A stretch of DNA of 64,000 nt from NCBI RefSeq assembly GCF_032714495.1, contig NZ_JAWDKB010000001.1, positions 248,001 through 312,000 of the forward strand, written 5' to 3'. The stretch's first letter is position 1, and every line of letters begins with the position of its first letter. The stretch is from Methanorbis rubei (GTDB taxonomy: Archaea; Halobacteriota; Methanomicrobia; Methanomicrobiales; Methanocorpusculaceae). A program made the translations under genes and the position numbers. The notes below the pieces were generated by a model. It saw nothing but the letters and a program-made list of their open reading frames with translations, made no database searches and was not told the origin of the DNA. Shown here piece by piece: positions 51,924 to 60,952 of this stretch.

Positions 51924-52397
51924 ATGAGCGAAATAACAATTTCCGAAGATGCGATGCGTATGATTGCACAGTTTGAAAACCTGACCGGTGCAGGTGCACG
52001 TGACTGTGTGGTTGACGACAAATTCGGTCGTATTCTCTTCGTCATCAACCCCGGAGAGATGGGCCTTGCAATCGGAAAGAAAGGTGCCAGCATCAAAAAG
52101 GCATCCGACGCTTTCGGCAAAAAGGTTGAAGTCGTTGAGTACAACGCAGACAAAGTTCAGTTCATTCGCAACTGCTTCCTGCCGGTGCAGGTCAGCACCG
52201 TCACCTTCGAGGATGATGAAGACGGCGAGATCGCATACGTTGAAGTCAACGACGAAGACCGCGGTCTTGCAATCGGAAAGGAAGGCAGAAACATCATCAA
52301 AGCAAAAAAACTCGCATTCCGCCAGTTTGACATCAACAATGTTGAGCTCAAACAGGATGAAGAAGAGAGCTTTGACGACGAAGACGAAGAGCAGTAA
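51924..52397 (+). CDS. nusA: NusA-like KH-domain transcription factor
   Basis: 157 residues. Two KH domains with GKKGASIKKASDAFGKK and GKEGRNIIKAKKLAFRQF, ending in an acidic tail (DEEESFDDEDEEQ). It is the short archaeal NusA without N-terminal or S1 domains, acting in transcription elongation/termination with RNA polymerase. Starts 2 nt after rpl30e. The usual next genes (rps12, rps7) are not here; MarC follows. Confidence 0.93.
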   Translation: MSEITISEDAMRMIAQFENLTGAGARDCVVDDKFGRILFVINPGEMGLAIGKKGASIKKASDAFGKKVEVVEYNADKVQFIRNCFLPVQVSTVTFEDDEDGEIAYVEVNDEDRGLAIGKEGRNIIKAKKLAFRQFDINNVELKQDEEESFDDEDEEQ

Positions 52398-52563
52398 ATA
52401 ACTGCCCTTTCATTTCAGCAGCAGGCAGTGCCGAGCCGCACTGCCTGAGGCAACTACTTGATACTTTTTTCTCGTATGTGACCCCGCATTTTCTCCTGAC
52501 GAATCAGAAGTATGCATGTGTTCCCCAGATATTTATTGATCAAAAACAATACTCATTACATCT

Positions 52564-53223
52564 ATGCTTGAGATACTCACCACCATCCTTTCAGCGGCAA
52601 TCACGCTGTTCATCATTCTTGATCCTCTGCTCTCGGTCTCAATGTTCATCAATCTCACCCGTGGACTTTCAAGAACCGAAATTCTCAAGCAGGCAGGTAT
52701 CGCAACAGCAGTAGCAGGAGCGCTGATGTTTGCGTTCCTTGTCTTCAACGACGTAATCTTCTCCATACTCGGCATTGAACTTGAGAGTTTCAAAGTTGCC
52801 GGTGGTATCATCCTCTTCATTCTCGGTCTTCAGATTGTGCTGGGCCTTGAGATCGGCGGAAAGTCCGCACATGAGGAGCGTGCCGAGCAGGCAAAGGACG
52901 GTCAGCTCCCGGCCGGAGTCGTCCGCAAATCAATGGCAGGTGTCATTATCGGGACGCCCATTATGTGCGGTCCAGGAACCATCACGACCGTGATGATCCT
53001 CGGCTCCCAGAACGGAATTATTCTGACAGCTCTTGCGATCGCCCTCTCTCTCCTCTTCATCTGGCTGGTGCTTGCGTTCTCCTCAAAGATAACCGCAGTA
53101 CTCGGGGAAACCGTTATCGTGATTCTTTCAAAGATCGTTGGTCTGCTCCTCACGGCAATTGCCGTTCACACCATCTGGACCGGTGTGGTCGGATTAATGC
53201 AGCTGAGCATGGCAGGGATGTGA
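52564..53223 (+). CDS. MarC family membrane protein
   Basis: 219 residues, six membrane helices. FIILDPLLSVSMFINLTRGL and MAGVIIGTPIMCGPGTITTV are the two re-entrant-type motifs of MarC/NAAT family transporters; the latter probably moves neutral amino acids. Stop overlaps the exonuclease-like gene start (GTGA at 53220). Confidence 0.85.
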   Translation: MLEILTTILSAAITLFIILDPLLSVSMFINLTRGLSRTEILKQAGIATAVAGALMFAFLVFNDVIFSILGIELESFKVAGGIILFILGLQIVLGLEIGGKSAHEERAEQAKDGQLPAGVVRKSMAGVIIGTPIMCGPGTITTVMILGSQNGIILTALAIALSLLFIWLVLAFSSKITAVLGETVIVILSKIVGLLLTAIAVHTIWTGVVGLMQLSMAGM

Positions 53224-53912
53224 CACACGTGGTAGTGTTCCGGCCCGAACTTACTGAACTCATCGTCTTCGATCTGGAGGCATTCGTTCCCGGATGCGAC
53301 CGCCGGAGAAAAACCGGTGCATCATTAGCGGTGAATCCGTACCGAAAGGATCACACTCTCTTAGGGGGCGTCGTCTACCGGGCACGCCCTCTCCTTGGCG
53401 AGGTGTCAGCTGATTACCAGCATCACTGGATATGGAGCGACGGGTCAGAGGAGGAGGTTGTCAAAAATCTCTATCACCACTTCACCGAGATCTGGAAGCC
53501 GCTTGCCGCAAAAAAACGCATCCACTGCGATCCGGTCGTGGCAGGCATCGGCATCTCAACATTTGACCTTCCCTTCCTCACGGCAAAGTGTCAGGAGTAC
53601 GAGGTTGCCCCCCCTGAGGAGATCTATGAAACCATATGCAAACTGCGGGTCGTGGACCTCGCAACAGCAGGCATCGGATTTCTTCAGATTCCAAGGCCGG
53701 TCCTCTATCCTTGTACTCACAATGAACTTGCGAACAGACTCCTTGGCGAACGCGACCAGAAACCCACCGGAAAGATGGTCTGGGACATGGTGGATGAGAA
53801 GGATTATTCCAGTATCGAAAAACGGTGCGAAGAGGAGGTTCGGGAGATGGTTGCTCTTATGAAGGCAATGAAAAACGCCTGTCAGAATGATGAAAATATG
53901 AAACGCGAATAA
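53220..53912 (+). CDS. DEDD-type 3'-5' exonuclease-like protein
   Basis: 230 residues from GTG 53220. VFDLEAFVPG holds the DxE pair (ExoI), GIGISTFDLPFLTAK the second Asp (ExoII), and a C-terminal NELANRLLG... region with Asp/Glu for ExoIII (DMVDEKDYSSIEKRCEEEVR). Similar to the RNase H-fold exonuclease families linked with polB elongation, with role in DNA or RNA turnover. Its start overlaps the MarC stop by 4 nt. Its last codons ATG-AAA-CGC-GAA-TAA lie inside family-A repeat A6, which supplies the stop codon. Longer readings lie in MarC. Confidence 0.7.
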   Translation: MTHVVVFRPELTELIVFDLEAFVPGCDRRRKTGASLAVNPYRKDHTLLGGVVYRARPLLGEVSADYQHHWIWSDGSEEEVVKNLYHHFTEIWKPLAAKKRIHCDPVVAGIGISTFDLPFLTAKCQEYEVAPPEEIYETICKLRVVDLATAGIGFLQIPRPVLYPCTHNELANRLLGERDQKPTGKMVWDMVDEKDYSSIEKRCEEEVREMVALMKAMKNACQNDENMKRE

Positions 53913-54022
53913 AAAAAATTGTCTATACTTTTCTGAACGGCCGGATTTGTCCAAAAATAAGTAATTTTGATAAATCCCTAAAAATCGCCAATGGCGATTT
54001 TTTATTCGCGCTATTCGCGTTT
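53901..54022. repeat. Intergenic repeat family A, copy A6
   Basis: Left arm AAACGCGAATAA overlaps the end of the exonuclease-like gene and provides its stop; right arm TATTCGCGCTATTCGCGTTT follows the inner TCGCCAATGGCGA hairpin with T-tract (about 53985-54003). It lies between this gene and convergent tbp. Confidence 0.85.
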
Positions 54023-54081
54023 CCAAATTACACTCAAAAAAAGATTGGGATTTGTGATGAAACAAACCAGAGAGAGCCGAA

Positions 54082-54648
54082 TTATTTCTGCTCTTTTAAG
54101 ATATTTTCCAGACGTTCCTCGAGGAAGTCAAGACCGCGGCGGACATCATCAAGATTCTTTCCGCCGGTTAAGATGATCTTGCCGGACGAGAACAGCAGTG
54201 CAACAATCTTCGGATCCTTAATGCGGTAGACAAGGCCCGGGAACTGTTCCGGCTCGTACTCAATAGCCTCAAGCGACAGCGTTGCAACCACGCGGTTCAG
54301 GTTGATGAACTTCCCGATATCGTACGAACAGACGATGTTCGTCACCGCGACCTTTGGCACATCAAGCGTTTTCACGCCTGCCTCTTTCAGAGACTTCAGA
54401 ATGATCTCAAGACCGTCCTGAAGAGCCGACTCGTTTCTGATACCGGTAAGCACAACCTTGCCGGACGAAAAGATCAGCGATGCCATTCTCGGTTCATCAA
54501 TACGGTAGACCGCACCCGGGAACCGTTTGGTATTGAGCTCGCACCCGTCAATTTTCTCGGCAATATCTGCCAGGTTAATCTCATCTGCGATTACGCCGGA
54601 CGCAACGATATTTTCGATCTTCAGCGAATCGTATGTTTTCCCATCCAT
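54082..54648 (-). CDS. tbp: TATA-box-binding protein
   Basis: 188 residues. Two direct repeats of the saddle: FPGAVYRIDEPRMASLIFSS with GKVVLTG and FPGLVYRIKDPKIVALLFSS with GKIILTG, about 90 residues apart. It binds the archaeal TATA boxes that precede many genes in this window. Start ATG 54648; slightly shorter acidic tail than in eukaryotes. Confidence 0.97.
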   Translation of the reverse strand: MDGKTYDSLKIENIVASGVIADEINLADIAEKIDGCELNTKRFPGAVYRIDEPRMASLIFSSGKVVLTGIRNESALQDGLEIILKSLKEAGVKTLDVPKVAVTNIVCSYDIGKFINLNRVVATLSLEAIEYEPEQFPGLVYRIKDPKIVALLFSSGKIILTGGKNLDDVRRGLDFLEERLENILKEQK

Positions 54649-54764
54649 CTTTATTTATTACGAGAGATGCAAGCATAATACTTCGCGTCAGTCACGGACC
54701 GGGAACGCCCCTGCTGAGTGGAGTTTAATAACCCAGCACATCCCATAAATTATGGACAGTAATC

Positions 54765-56471
54765 ATGAAAGAAACGCAGGACCTCCCACAGATTGGGGGA
54801 AATATTGGCGATTATGACGAAACGTACCGGACGTTTTCGATCGATGTGCCAAAACACTACAACTTCGCGTTTGACGTGGTCGACTCCTGGGCAAAGAGGG
54901 ATCGCAACCATCTGGCAATGATCTGGGTGAACCAGGCAGGGATGGAGAAGAAGTTCACCTTCTGGGACATGATGATCCACTCAAACGAAGCAGCAAACAT
55001 TCTGATGAAGTTCGGGATTCAGAAAGGAGACCGGGTTCTTCTGATGCTGCCGCGTGTTCCTGAGTGGTGGTTTTTGGTCCTCGGTATTATGAAACTCGGA
55101 GCGGTTTTCTGCCCGTCCCCCCACATGCTGACGGTGAAGGATATTGCGTACCGGACGAAGGTCGGCAACTTCAAGATGGTCATCACCGACAGCGAGAATA
55201 TGGCGAAGGTTGATGAGGTTGCAGCAGAGTGCCCGCATCTCCAGCTCCGCATGATTGTGGATGACAACCCGGGCGAGCGTCTGCAGACGCCATGGATCGG
55301 CTACCAGAATGAGCTGCTCTATCCGGCTCCGGTCACAACCAGCCTGGTCAGCAGTGCTGGCCGCAGAATCCATGCAGCAGACCCGATGCTGATCTACTTC
55401 ACCTCCGGCACTACGAAGGATCCGAAGATGGTGCTGCATGACTACGGCCACCCGCTCGGCCAGACTGTTACTGCCAAATTCTGGCATGATTTGACCGAGT
55501 ATGATGTACACTTTACGGTCTCAGACACGGGATGGGCAAAGTGCGGCTGGGGTAAGATCTATGGTCAGTGGATCTGCGGAGCCTGTATTTTTGTCTACGA
55601 CTACCGTGCGAAGTTCCATGCGACAGAGCTTCTGCCGCTTATTGAGCGCTACGGCATTACGTCGTTTTGTGCGCCGCCGACGATTTACCGGATGCTGATC
55701 ATTGCGGATCTGAAGAAGTTCTCGTTCAAAGAGCTTCGGACCTGTACGAGTGCAGGCGAACCGTTAAACCCTGAGGTTATCCGCATCTGGAAGGAAGGAA
55801 CGGGTCTTACTATCCGCGAGGGATATGGTCAGACTGAGACCTGCTGCTGTATTGCAACGATGCCCGGCATGGAAGTCAAGCAGGGCTCGATGGGTAAGCC
55901 GGTTCCGGGCTGGCACATGCAGCTACATGATGATGAGGGGGGGGAGGTTCCGCAAGGCGAGACCGGAAGAATTGCAATCTCGTTGAACCCGAGACCCGCA
56001 GGTCTGATCCGCGAGTATGTGGACAATCCTGAGGAGAATGCGTCGATGTTTGTGAACGGCTGGTACTACACCGGTGACAAGGCATATCTTGATGATGACG
56101 GCTACTTCTGGTTTGTCGGCAGGAATGATGATGTGATCAAGAGTTCAGGCTACCGGATCAGTCCGTTCGAGGTTGAGTCCACGCTTCTTGAACACCCGTC
56201 GGTGAAGGAGAGTGCTGTGGTCGGCAGCCCAGACTCTATCCGCGGTATGGTGATTAAGGCGTTCATTGTTCTGCACGAGGGGTACAAGCCCTCGGAAAAA
56301 CTGGTGAAGGATATTCAGGATTATGTGAAACGAACAACCGCACCATACAAATATCCACGGCTGATCGAGTTTGTTCCTGAACTTCCAAAGACGATCTCCG
56401 GTAAGATCAAACGTGCTGAGCTGCGCAATCAGGAGATGAAGCGGTTCGAGGAAGAGAACGGCGACAGCTGA
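54765..56471 (+). CDS. Acyl-CoA/acetyl-CoA synthetase (AMP-forming)
   Basis: 568 residues, ANL superfamily. A3 motif YFTSGTTKDPKMVLHD, A5 GYGQTETCCCIATMPG, A7/A8 YYTGDKAYLDDDGYFWFVGR, A10 lysine in KTISGKIKRAELR. Similar to medium-chain acyl-CoA or acetyl-CoA ligases of methanogens; it activates acetate or a related acid with ATP and CoA. Acetate assimilation would fit a methanogen needing acetate as carbon source, an inference from lineage. Monocistronic. Confidence 0.9.
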   Translation: MKETQDLPQIGGNIGDYDETYRTFSIDVPKHYNFAFDVVDSWAKRDRNHLAMIWVNQAGMEKKFTFWDMMIHSNEAANILMKFGIQKGDRVLLMLPRVPEWWFLVLGIMKLGAVFCPSPHMLTVKDIAYRTKVGNFKMVITDSENMAKVDEVAAECPHLQLRMIVDDNPGERLQTPWIGYQNELLYPAPVTTSLVSSAGRRIHAADPMLIYFTSGTTKDPKMVLHDYGHPLGQTVTAKFWHDLTEYDVHFTVSDTGWAKCGWGKIYGQWICGACIFVYDYRAKFHATELLPLIERYGITSFCAPPTIYRMLIIADLKKFSFKELRTCTSAGEPLNPEVIRIWKEGTGLTIREGYGQTETCCCIATMPGMEVKQGSMGKPVPGWHMQLHDDEGGEVPQGETGRIAISLNPRPAGLIREYVDNPEENASMFVNGWYYTGDKAYLDDDGYFWFVGRNDDVIKSSGYRISPFEVESTLLEHPSVKESAVVGSPDSIRGMVIKAFIVLHEGYKPSEKLVKDIQDYVKRTTAPYKYPRLIEFVPELPKTISGKIKRAELRNQEMKRFEEENGDS

Positions 56472-56608
56472 TCTTTTTTGGCAGGGATAATGATTCCCTG
56501 CTGTTTTTTTTTGTGAACCCTTCGCGGAAGTTCACGCAAATTTTGTTGATGAGAGAAAACTTGTGCACTGGTAAGCGACACTGCATGGAAAAATAAAATA
56601 AAAAAAGA

Positions 56609-57193
56609 TCAGAGTGTTCCTTTCGTACTCGGGACATCATCACGGCCCGGCACAACCGCAAGGCTCTCGCCTAAAGCAACACCAAACGCCTTAAAGATCG
56701 CCTCGCACTTGTGGTGATCATTCACGCCGGAAAAAATCACATGCGCAGTAATCCTCGCATTCATGCACAGACTGTAGAGGAAATGCTCGAACAAATCATT
56801 AGGAATACCGCCAGTGGAAATTCCCGTGAACGCACCATCCATCACCAGATAGCCGCGTCCGGAAACATCAATCGCAGCGGTCGCACGCGACTCATCCATT
56901 GGAATAATCGCATGCGAAAACCGCTTAATACCGCGACCCTCGCCGACCGACTGACTAATCGCTGTTCCAAGAACAATACCGATATCCTCAATCGTATGAT
57001 GGGCATCCACAGCCAGATCGCCTTTTGCCGAAACCTTCAGGGAAAAACCGCCGTGGCGGGCAAACGCATTCAGCATATGATCCAAAAACGCAAGACCGGT
57101 ATCAATCATAATCTCACCTGAAACATCAGGATCAAACATCAGATCAATTGCAGTCTCCTTCGTAACACGGGAAAACTCAGCTCTTCTTGTCAT
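56609..57193 (-). CDS. hisB: Imidazoleglycerol-phosphate dehydratase
   Basis: 194 residues. HisB: the two metal motifs [15 protein letters not shown] and [15 protein letters not shown] plus [17 protein letters not shown]. It makes imidazoleacetol phosphate, step six of histidine synthesis. Starts overlapping hisA by 4 nt and ends the mat-his operon; downstream is a short gap with nothing notable. Confidence 0.95.
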   Translation of the reverse strand: MTRRAEFSRVTKETAIDLMFDPDVSGEIMIDTGLAFLDHMLNAFARHGGFSLKVSAKGDLAVDAHHTIEDIGIVLGTAISQSVGEGRGIKRFSHAIIPMDESRATAAIDVSGRGYLVMDGAFTGISTGGIPNDLFEHFLYSLCMNARITAHVIFSGVNDHHKCEAIFKAFGVALGESLAVVPGRDDVPSTKGTL

Positions 57194-57903
57194 ACATTCG
57201 CCTCCTTTAGCGCGTCCTGCAGGCTAATCTTACCGCTGTAAAGCGACGACCCAAGCACGCAGCCAAAAGCGCCGAAACTTTTCAGCGCCGAAACATCAGC
57301 AGTCGAACTAACCCCGCCGGCAACAACCACCGGAACAGACACCGCATCAATCAGAGCCTTCACCGGCTCTACCGCAATACCTGCCTGCAAACCCTCCACA
57401 TCCACATTCGTGTACAAAAGAGAACCTGCACCAAGCTGCTCAAACAACTGTGCCCACTCGATATAGTCGCCAGCCGTCTCCTGCCAGCCGGACACCGCAA
57501 TCTCACCGGCACGGGCATCAACGCCCGCCATAATCCGGTCAGACCCGAACTCCTTCGCAAGAGCCGAGATCGACTGCGGCTCCTTTGTCGCAAACGTACT
57601 TACAATAATCCGATCGACGCCTGCATCAAGCCAGCCGCGGGCATCCGCAATACTGCGGATGCCGCCGCCGACCTGCACAAACACATCAGTCTCAGAAACA
57701 ACCTCACGGATAACCCGGGCATTTTCAAAAGACGCAGAAAACGCACCGTCAAGATTCACCACATGGAGATTTTTCGCTCCAAGACTGATCCATTTTTGTG
57801 CGTTCTCAAGAGGAGTGCCATACACAGTCGCCGTAGACCGCTCACCCTGCACCAGCTGAACGCACATGCCGCGCAGAACATCAACCGCAGGGAAAACTTC
57901 CAT
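57190..57903 (-). CDS. hisA: Phosphoribosylformimino-AICAR-P isomerase
   Basis: 237 residues, TIM barrel. N-terminal [20 protein letters not shown] (catalytic Asp), [20 protein letters not shown] phosphate loop, and [20 protein letters not shown] with [16 protein letters not shown]. It opens the ProFAR ring. Overlap with hisB; spacing 0 to hisG. Confidence 0.95.
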   Translation of the reverse strand: MEVFPAVDVLRGMCVQLVQGERSTATVYGTPLENAQKWISLGAKNLHVVNLDGAFSASFENARVIREVVSETDVFVQVGGGIRSIADARGWLDAGVDRIIVSTFATKEPQSISALAKEFGSDRIMAGVDARAGEIAVSGWQETAGDYIEWAQLFEQLGAGSLLYTNVDVEGLQAGIAVEPVKALIDAVSVPVVVAGGVSSTADVSALKSFGAFGCVLGSSLYSGKISLQDALKEANV

Positions 57904-58773
57904 CTACCGCACCATCCTCGTAATATCAAGAACCAGAACATCGCGGGCGCCCGCATGCTTCAGCTGATTGATCAGCTGATACACACGCACATGCGGAACA
58001 ACCGCATGCACAGCGACCGCACCGGAACCCGCAATATCCATAATCGTCGGACCACCGAGACCCGGAATTAAACTCCGCACATCATCAAGCCTGGACTTAT
58101 CCACATTCAGCATCAGATAACACTGACCCTTTGCCGCAATCACGCTCTCAAACGCAAGAAGAATCTCCTCGATCTTCTCATGCTTTGTCGCGAGCGACTC
58201 ATGATTCGCAATAACATTCGTCGTACTGCTGATGATCTCATCAACAATCCGAAGCTTATTGATCTCAAGAGTCGTCCCTGACGAGGTCAGATCCACAATC
58301 GCGTCCGCAACACCAAGCTGCGGAGCAGCTTCGCATGCACCGCTGACCTCAATCAGCGTCACATCAACGCCCGCGTCCGCAAAGTATCTCCGACAGATGC
58401 CGGGGAACTCGGTTGCAATGCGGAGACCTGAGAGGTCCTCAACTGACTGCACCGGAGACTTCTCCGGCACAGCCAGCACCAGCCGTGCGGACCCGAACTT
58501 CAGATCCAGCATAACCGAAACATCAGACCCGCGTTCGGCAACCATATCAACGCCGGTGATACCGATATCGGCAACACCCTTCGCCACATACTCAGGGATA
58601 TCAATCGGCCTGACAAACAGCACCTCAATCTGCGGATCAACCGTCTTTGCGATCAGCTGCCGGGATGCACTCATCTGAATATGAATGCCGGACCTGTCCA
58701 TCAGATCATTGATCGGCTCGGCGATCCGTCCCTTGTTCGGGATGGCAAGCCGGATTTTGGATGACGATGACAT
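57904..58773 (-). CDS. hisG: ATP phosphoribosyltransferase (long form)
   Basis: 289 residues. Catalytic part: LAIPNKGRIAEPINDLMDRS, LVLAVPEKSPVQSVEDLSGL, and IVDLTSSGTTLEINKLRIVD. The C-terminal 80 residues (YLMLNVDKSRLDDVRSLIPG) are the ACT-like regulatory domain binding histidine, so the enzyme is the long form independent of HisZ. It begins histidine synthesis. Starts 2 nt after the mat stop. Confidence 0.95.
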   Translation of the reverse strand: MSSSSKIRLAIPNKGRIAEPINDLMDRSGIHIQMSASRQLIAKTVDPQIEVLFVRPIDIPEYVAKGVADIGITGVDMVAERGSDVSVMLDLKFGSARLVLAVPEKSPVQSVEDLSGLRIATEFPGICRRYFADAGVDVTLIEVSGACEAAPQLGVADAIVDLTSSGTTLEINKLRIVDEIISSTTNVIANHESLATKHEKIEEILLAFESVIAAKGQCYLMLNVDKSRLDDVRSLIPGLGGPTIMDIAGSGAVAVHAVVPHVRVYQLINQLKHAGARDVLVLDITRMVR

Positions 58774-58775
58774 CG

Positions 58776-59993
58776 TTAGAAGGTCTTTAACTTACCGTCG
58801 ATTACCAGGCGGGTGATATCGGTGATGTTCTCGAGGCGGTGGTTTACGATCTCCTCAACCTCGGCCTGATACTCCTTGAAGTCGTATCCGCGTTTGGTTA
58901 TGCACTGCACGCTTGCAACAAGCGGGTAGTCGATCGGGTGGCCGATCTGGGAAAGCAGGCGGACGTACATCTCCTCGATACCCTCAACCTTCTGGCATGC
59001 CTCGCGGGCAACATCAGTTGCAAGCAGATTGTAGATCTTACCAATGTGGTTGATCGGGTTCTTACCGGAAGTTGCCTCCATCGACATCGGTCTGTTCGGA
59101 GTGATCAGACCATTGCAGCGGTTGCCGCGGCCGACGGATCCGTCGTCGCCCATTTCTGCAGAAGTACCGTTCACGGTCAGAAAGACAGACGTGCTCTTCT
59201 TTCTGATGATGTCTGCCGTGTTGATCTCGACCTTTACTTTCCGGTCGGTGTACTTTCTTGCAACTTTACCGAAGGACTCTTCCATCTTTGCCTTCATATC
59301 AACATAATCGGCGATGCCAGAGCAGTAACGGTCAACCATTGCTGCGGCAACCGTGATCGTGATCGTGTTGATCTCACGAAGACCCATCAGTTTGATGTCG
59401 TAGCCGAGCATCGGGTTCTTGGGGCGGAATTCGTTTGCGATGTACTCGTCAAGGCCGAGGATGATCTGCTCAACCTGCGAGAACGGTGCGTGACCGACAC
59501 CAAAGGAGGTATCATTTGCACGCGGAACTGCGGTGTGGCCCTTCTTGGTGTTGAACACATCGCAGAGATCGGTTGAGCCTGAGCCCATGCGGCAGTCGAC
59601 GATGACATCACGGTTCATGTCAAAGGTCGGAATCGTGGTGCTGAGATAGTCGCGTGCTGCTTCAACGGCAATTGCATCGGTTGCAAAGACCTTGTTGCCG
59701 AAGGTGCGGGTTGCTCTTCCAGTGAGGAGGAAGTAGATCGGTTTTACAATCTTTCCGCCGCCGAATGCAGGGGCTGATTCGCCTGCAACAACTTCTCCCT
59801 GATCGGTGTTGTGGTGCAGGACGCCGCCGTCGCATTCAGCCATATATTCCTTGCAGAGTGCGCGGGAAATTGCCTCTGCGACACCGTCTGCAAGGCTGTC
59901 CGGGTGACCGATACACTTGCGTTCGACGAGCTCGACTTTCTGTTTCTCAATAGGGGTCTGCGAGAGATGCTTGACGCTGATATTTCTCTTCAC
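58776..59993 (-). CDS. mat: Archaeal S-adenosylmethionine synthetase
   Basis: 405 residues from GTG 59993 (MKRNISVKHLSQTPIEKQKV). Archaeal type MAT, very different from bacterial MetK: ERKCIGHPDSLADGVAEAIS, MGSGSTDLCDVFNTKK and GNRCNGLITPNRPMSMEATS. It makes SAM from methionine and ATP. TTTTATACTTAAA about 30 nt upstream is the promoter. It leads the his genes with a 2-nt gap. Confidence 0.95.
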   Translation of the reverse strand: MKRNISVKHLSQTPIEKQKVELVERKCIGHPDSLADGVAEAISRALCKEYMAECDGGVLHHNTDQGEVVAGESAPAFGGGKIVKPIYFLLTGRATRTFGNKVFATDAIAVEAARDYLSTTIPTFDMNRDVIVDCRMGSGSTDLCDVFNTKKGHTAVPRANDTSFGVGHAPFSQVEQIILGLDEYIANEFRPKNPMLGYDIKLMGLREINTITITVAAAMVDRYCSGIADYVDMKAKMEESFGKVARKYTDRKVKVEINTADIIRKKSTSVFLTVNGTSAEMGDDGSVGRGNRCNGLITPNRPMSMEATSGKNPINHIGKIYNLLATDVAREACQKVEGIEEMYVRLLSQIGHPIDYPLVASVQCITKRGYDFKEYQAEVEEIVNHRLENITDITRLVIDGKLKTF

Positions 59994-60020
59994 TTTTTAA
60001 TCACTTCTCAATCATCTGAT

Positions 60021-60034
60021 GTTTAAGTATAAAA
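60021..60034 (-). promoter_or_regulatory. TATA box of the mat-his operon
   Basis: TTTTATACTTAAAC on the minus strand, about 28-41 nt before the GTG start of mat. Confidence 0.5.
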
Positions 60035-60158
60035 TAGTTATTTTCAAAAAATAGATTTTTTTGCTATATTGCAAACTTTGCCTATAAAGATTTTGTATTG
60101 GCAATACAGAGTGCGGAAATATAGTGAAACGTGTCTGAAAAAAGAAAAGAAAAAGGAG

Positions 60159-60656
60159 TTATTCTTTCTTGCATCCGAGGTGGTGGTCGATAAAGATCAG
60201 GGCTTCGGGAGACTTGCCCGCCTTCTCAAGCATGTCAACAATATCTCTTGCGGTCTCCTCCTCTTCCACCTGTTCGGTGACGAACCACTGAAGTTCTGCA
60301 GCTGCCGCGTAATCCTTCTCGGCAATGGCGGTCTCCATGATCTTGTTGATCATGGCGGTGACTTTGATCTCATGACCGTAGACCGCCTTGAAGATCTCAT
60401 GCAGATCCTTTGCGGTTGTTGCAGGTTTTTCGATTGCGTCAAACTTCACGTCAATGCCTTTGCGGATCAGGTAGTCGTAGAACTTCGATGCATGGGTCAT
60501 CTCTTCGCCTGCATGGGCACGGAGCCAAGCTGCCGCACCATTCCATTTCATCGCACTTGCATCAGCGGAGAGCTGCAGGTACAGGTATGCAGAGTACATC
60601 TCTGCATTAACCTGTTTGAGAATTGCATCATATACGCCGGATTTTTTTACTGCCAT
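60159..60656 (-). CDS. Ferritin
   Basis: 165 residues. Four-helix ferritin: MYSAYLYLQLSADASAMKWN, AHAGEEMTHASKFYDYLIRK (E and H of the ferroxidase centre), and EKDYAAAAELQWFVTEQVEE, then EEETARDIVDML. It oxidises and stores iron in a 24-mer. GGAG lies 12 nt before the start. Palindromes at 60675-60693 and 60712-60723 suggest iron- or redox-linked control. Confidence 0.95.
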   Translation of the reverse strand: MAVKKSGVYDAILKQVNAEMYSAYLYLQLSADASAMKWNGAAAWLRAHAGEEMTHASKFYDYLIRKGIDVKFDAIEKPATTAKDLHEIFKAVYGHEIKVTAMINKIMETAIAEKDYAAAAELQWFVTEQVEEEETARDIVDMLEKAGKSPEALIFIDHHLGCKKE

Positions 60657-60674
60657 AGTTTTTCAGAGCTCCTG

Positions 60675-60693
60675 CCGGAATCAGGAATTCCGG
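60675..60693. promoter_or_regulatory. Inverted repeat in ferritin leader
   Basis: CCGGAAT-CAGGA-ATTCCGG: 7-bp perfect arms with 5-nt spacer, close to the expected transcription start of the ferritin gene. Confidence 0.5.
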
Positions 60694-60706
60694 TGTTCGG
60701 ATAGTA

Positions 60707-60723
60707 GAATATATTTCATGAAA
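60707..60723 (-). promoter_or_regulatory. Ferritin TATA box with overlapping palindrome
   Basis: GAATATAT on the minus strand is the likely TATA box (60707-60714). Directly upstream of it in the BRE position is the perfect 12-bp palindrome ATTTCATGAAAT (60712-60723), a plausible repressor site. Confidence 0.5.
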
Positions 60724-60952
60724 TGGTATTAAAGTGCGGATGAGGGCAAAATGTATCTCTCGGGGAAAAGTTTCGTTCAAAAATGAGAAAGAACATTTTG
60801 TGGCATCAAAGATGTTAGATTTTTTCAGTGTGTTCCGTGGACGAATTAGATGCAATAAGGTAACATTCGTTTTTTTCCCTTCCTGTTTAAATAGATGTAA
60901 AGTTTTTTCGACGAACAGCCTTATTGCAGAGTCCTACTAACAAGTACATCCA

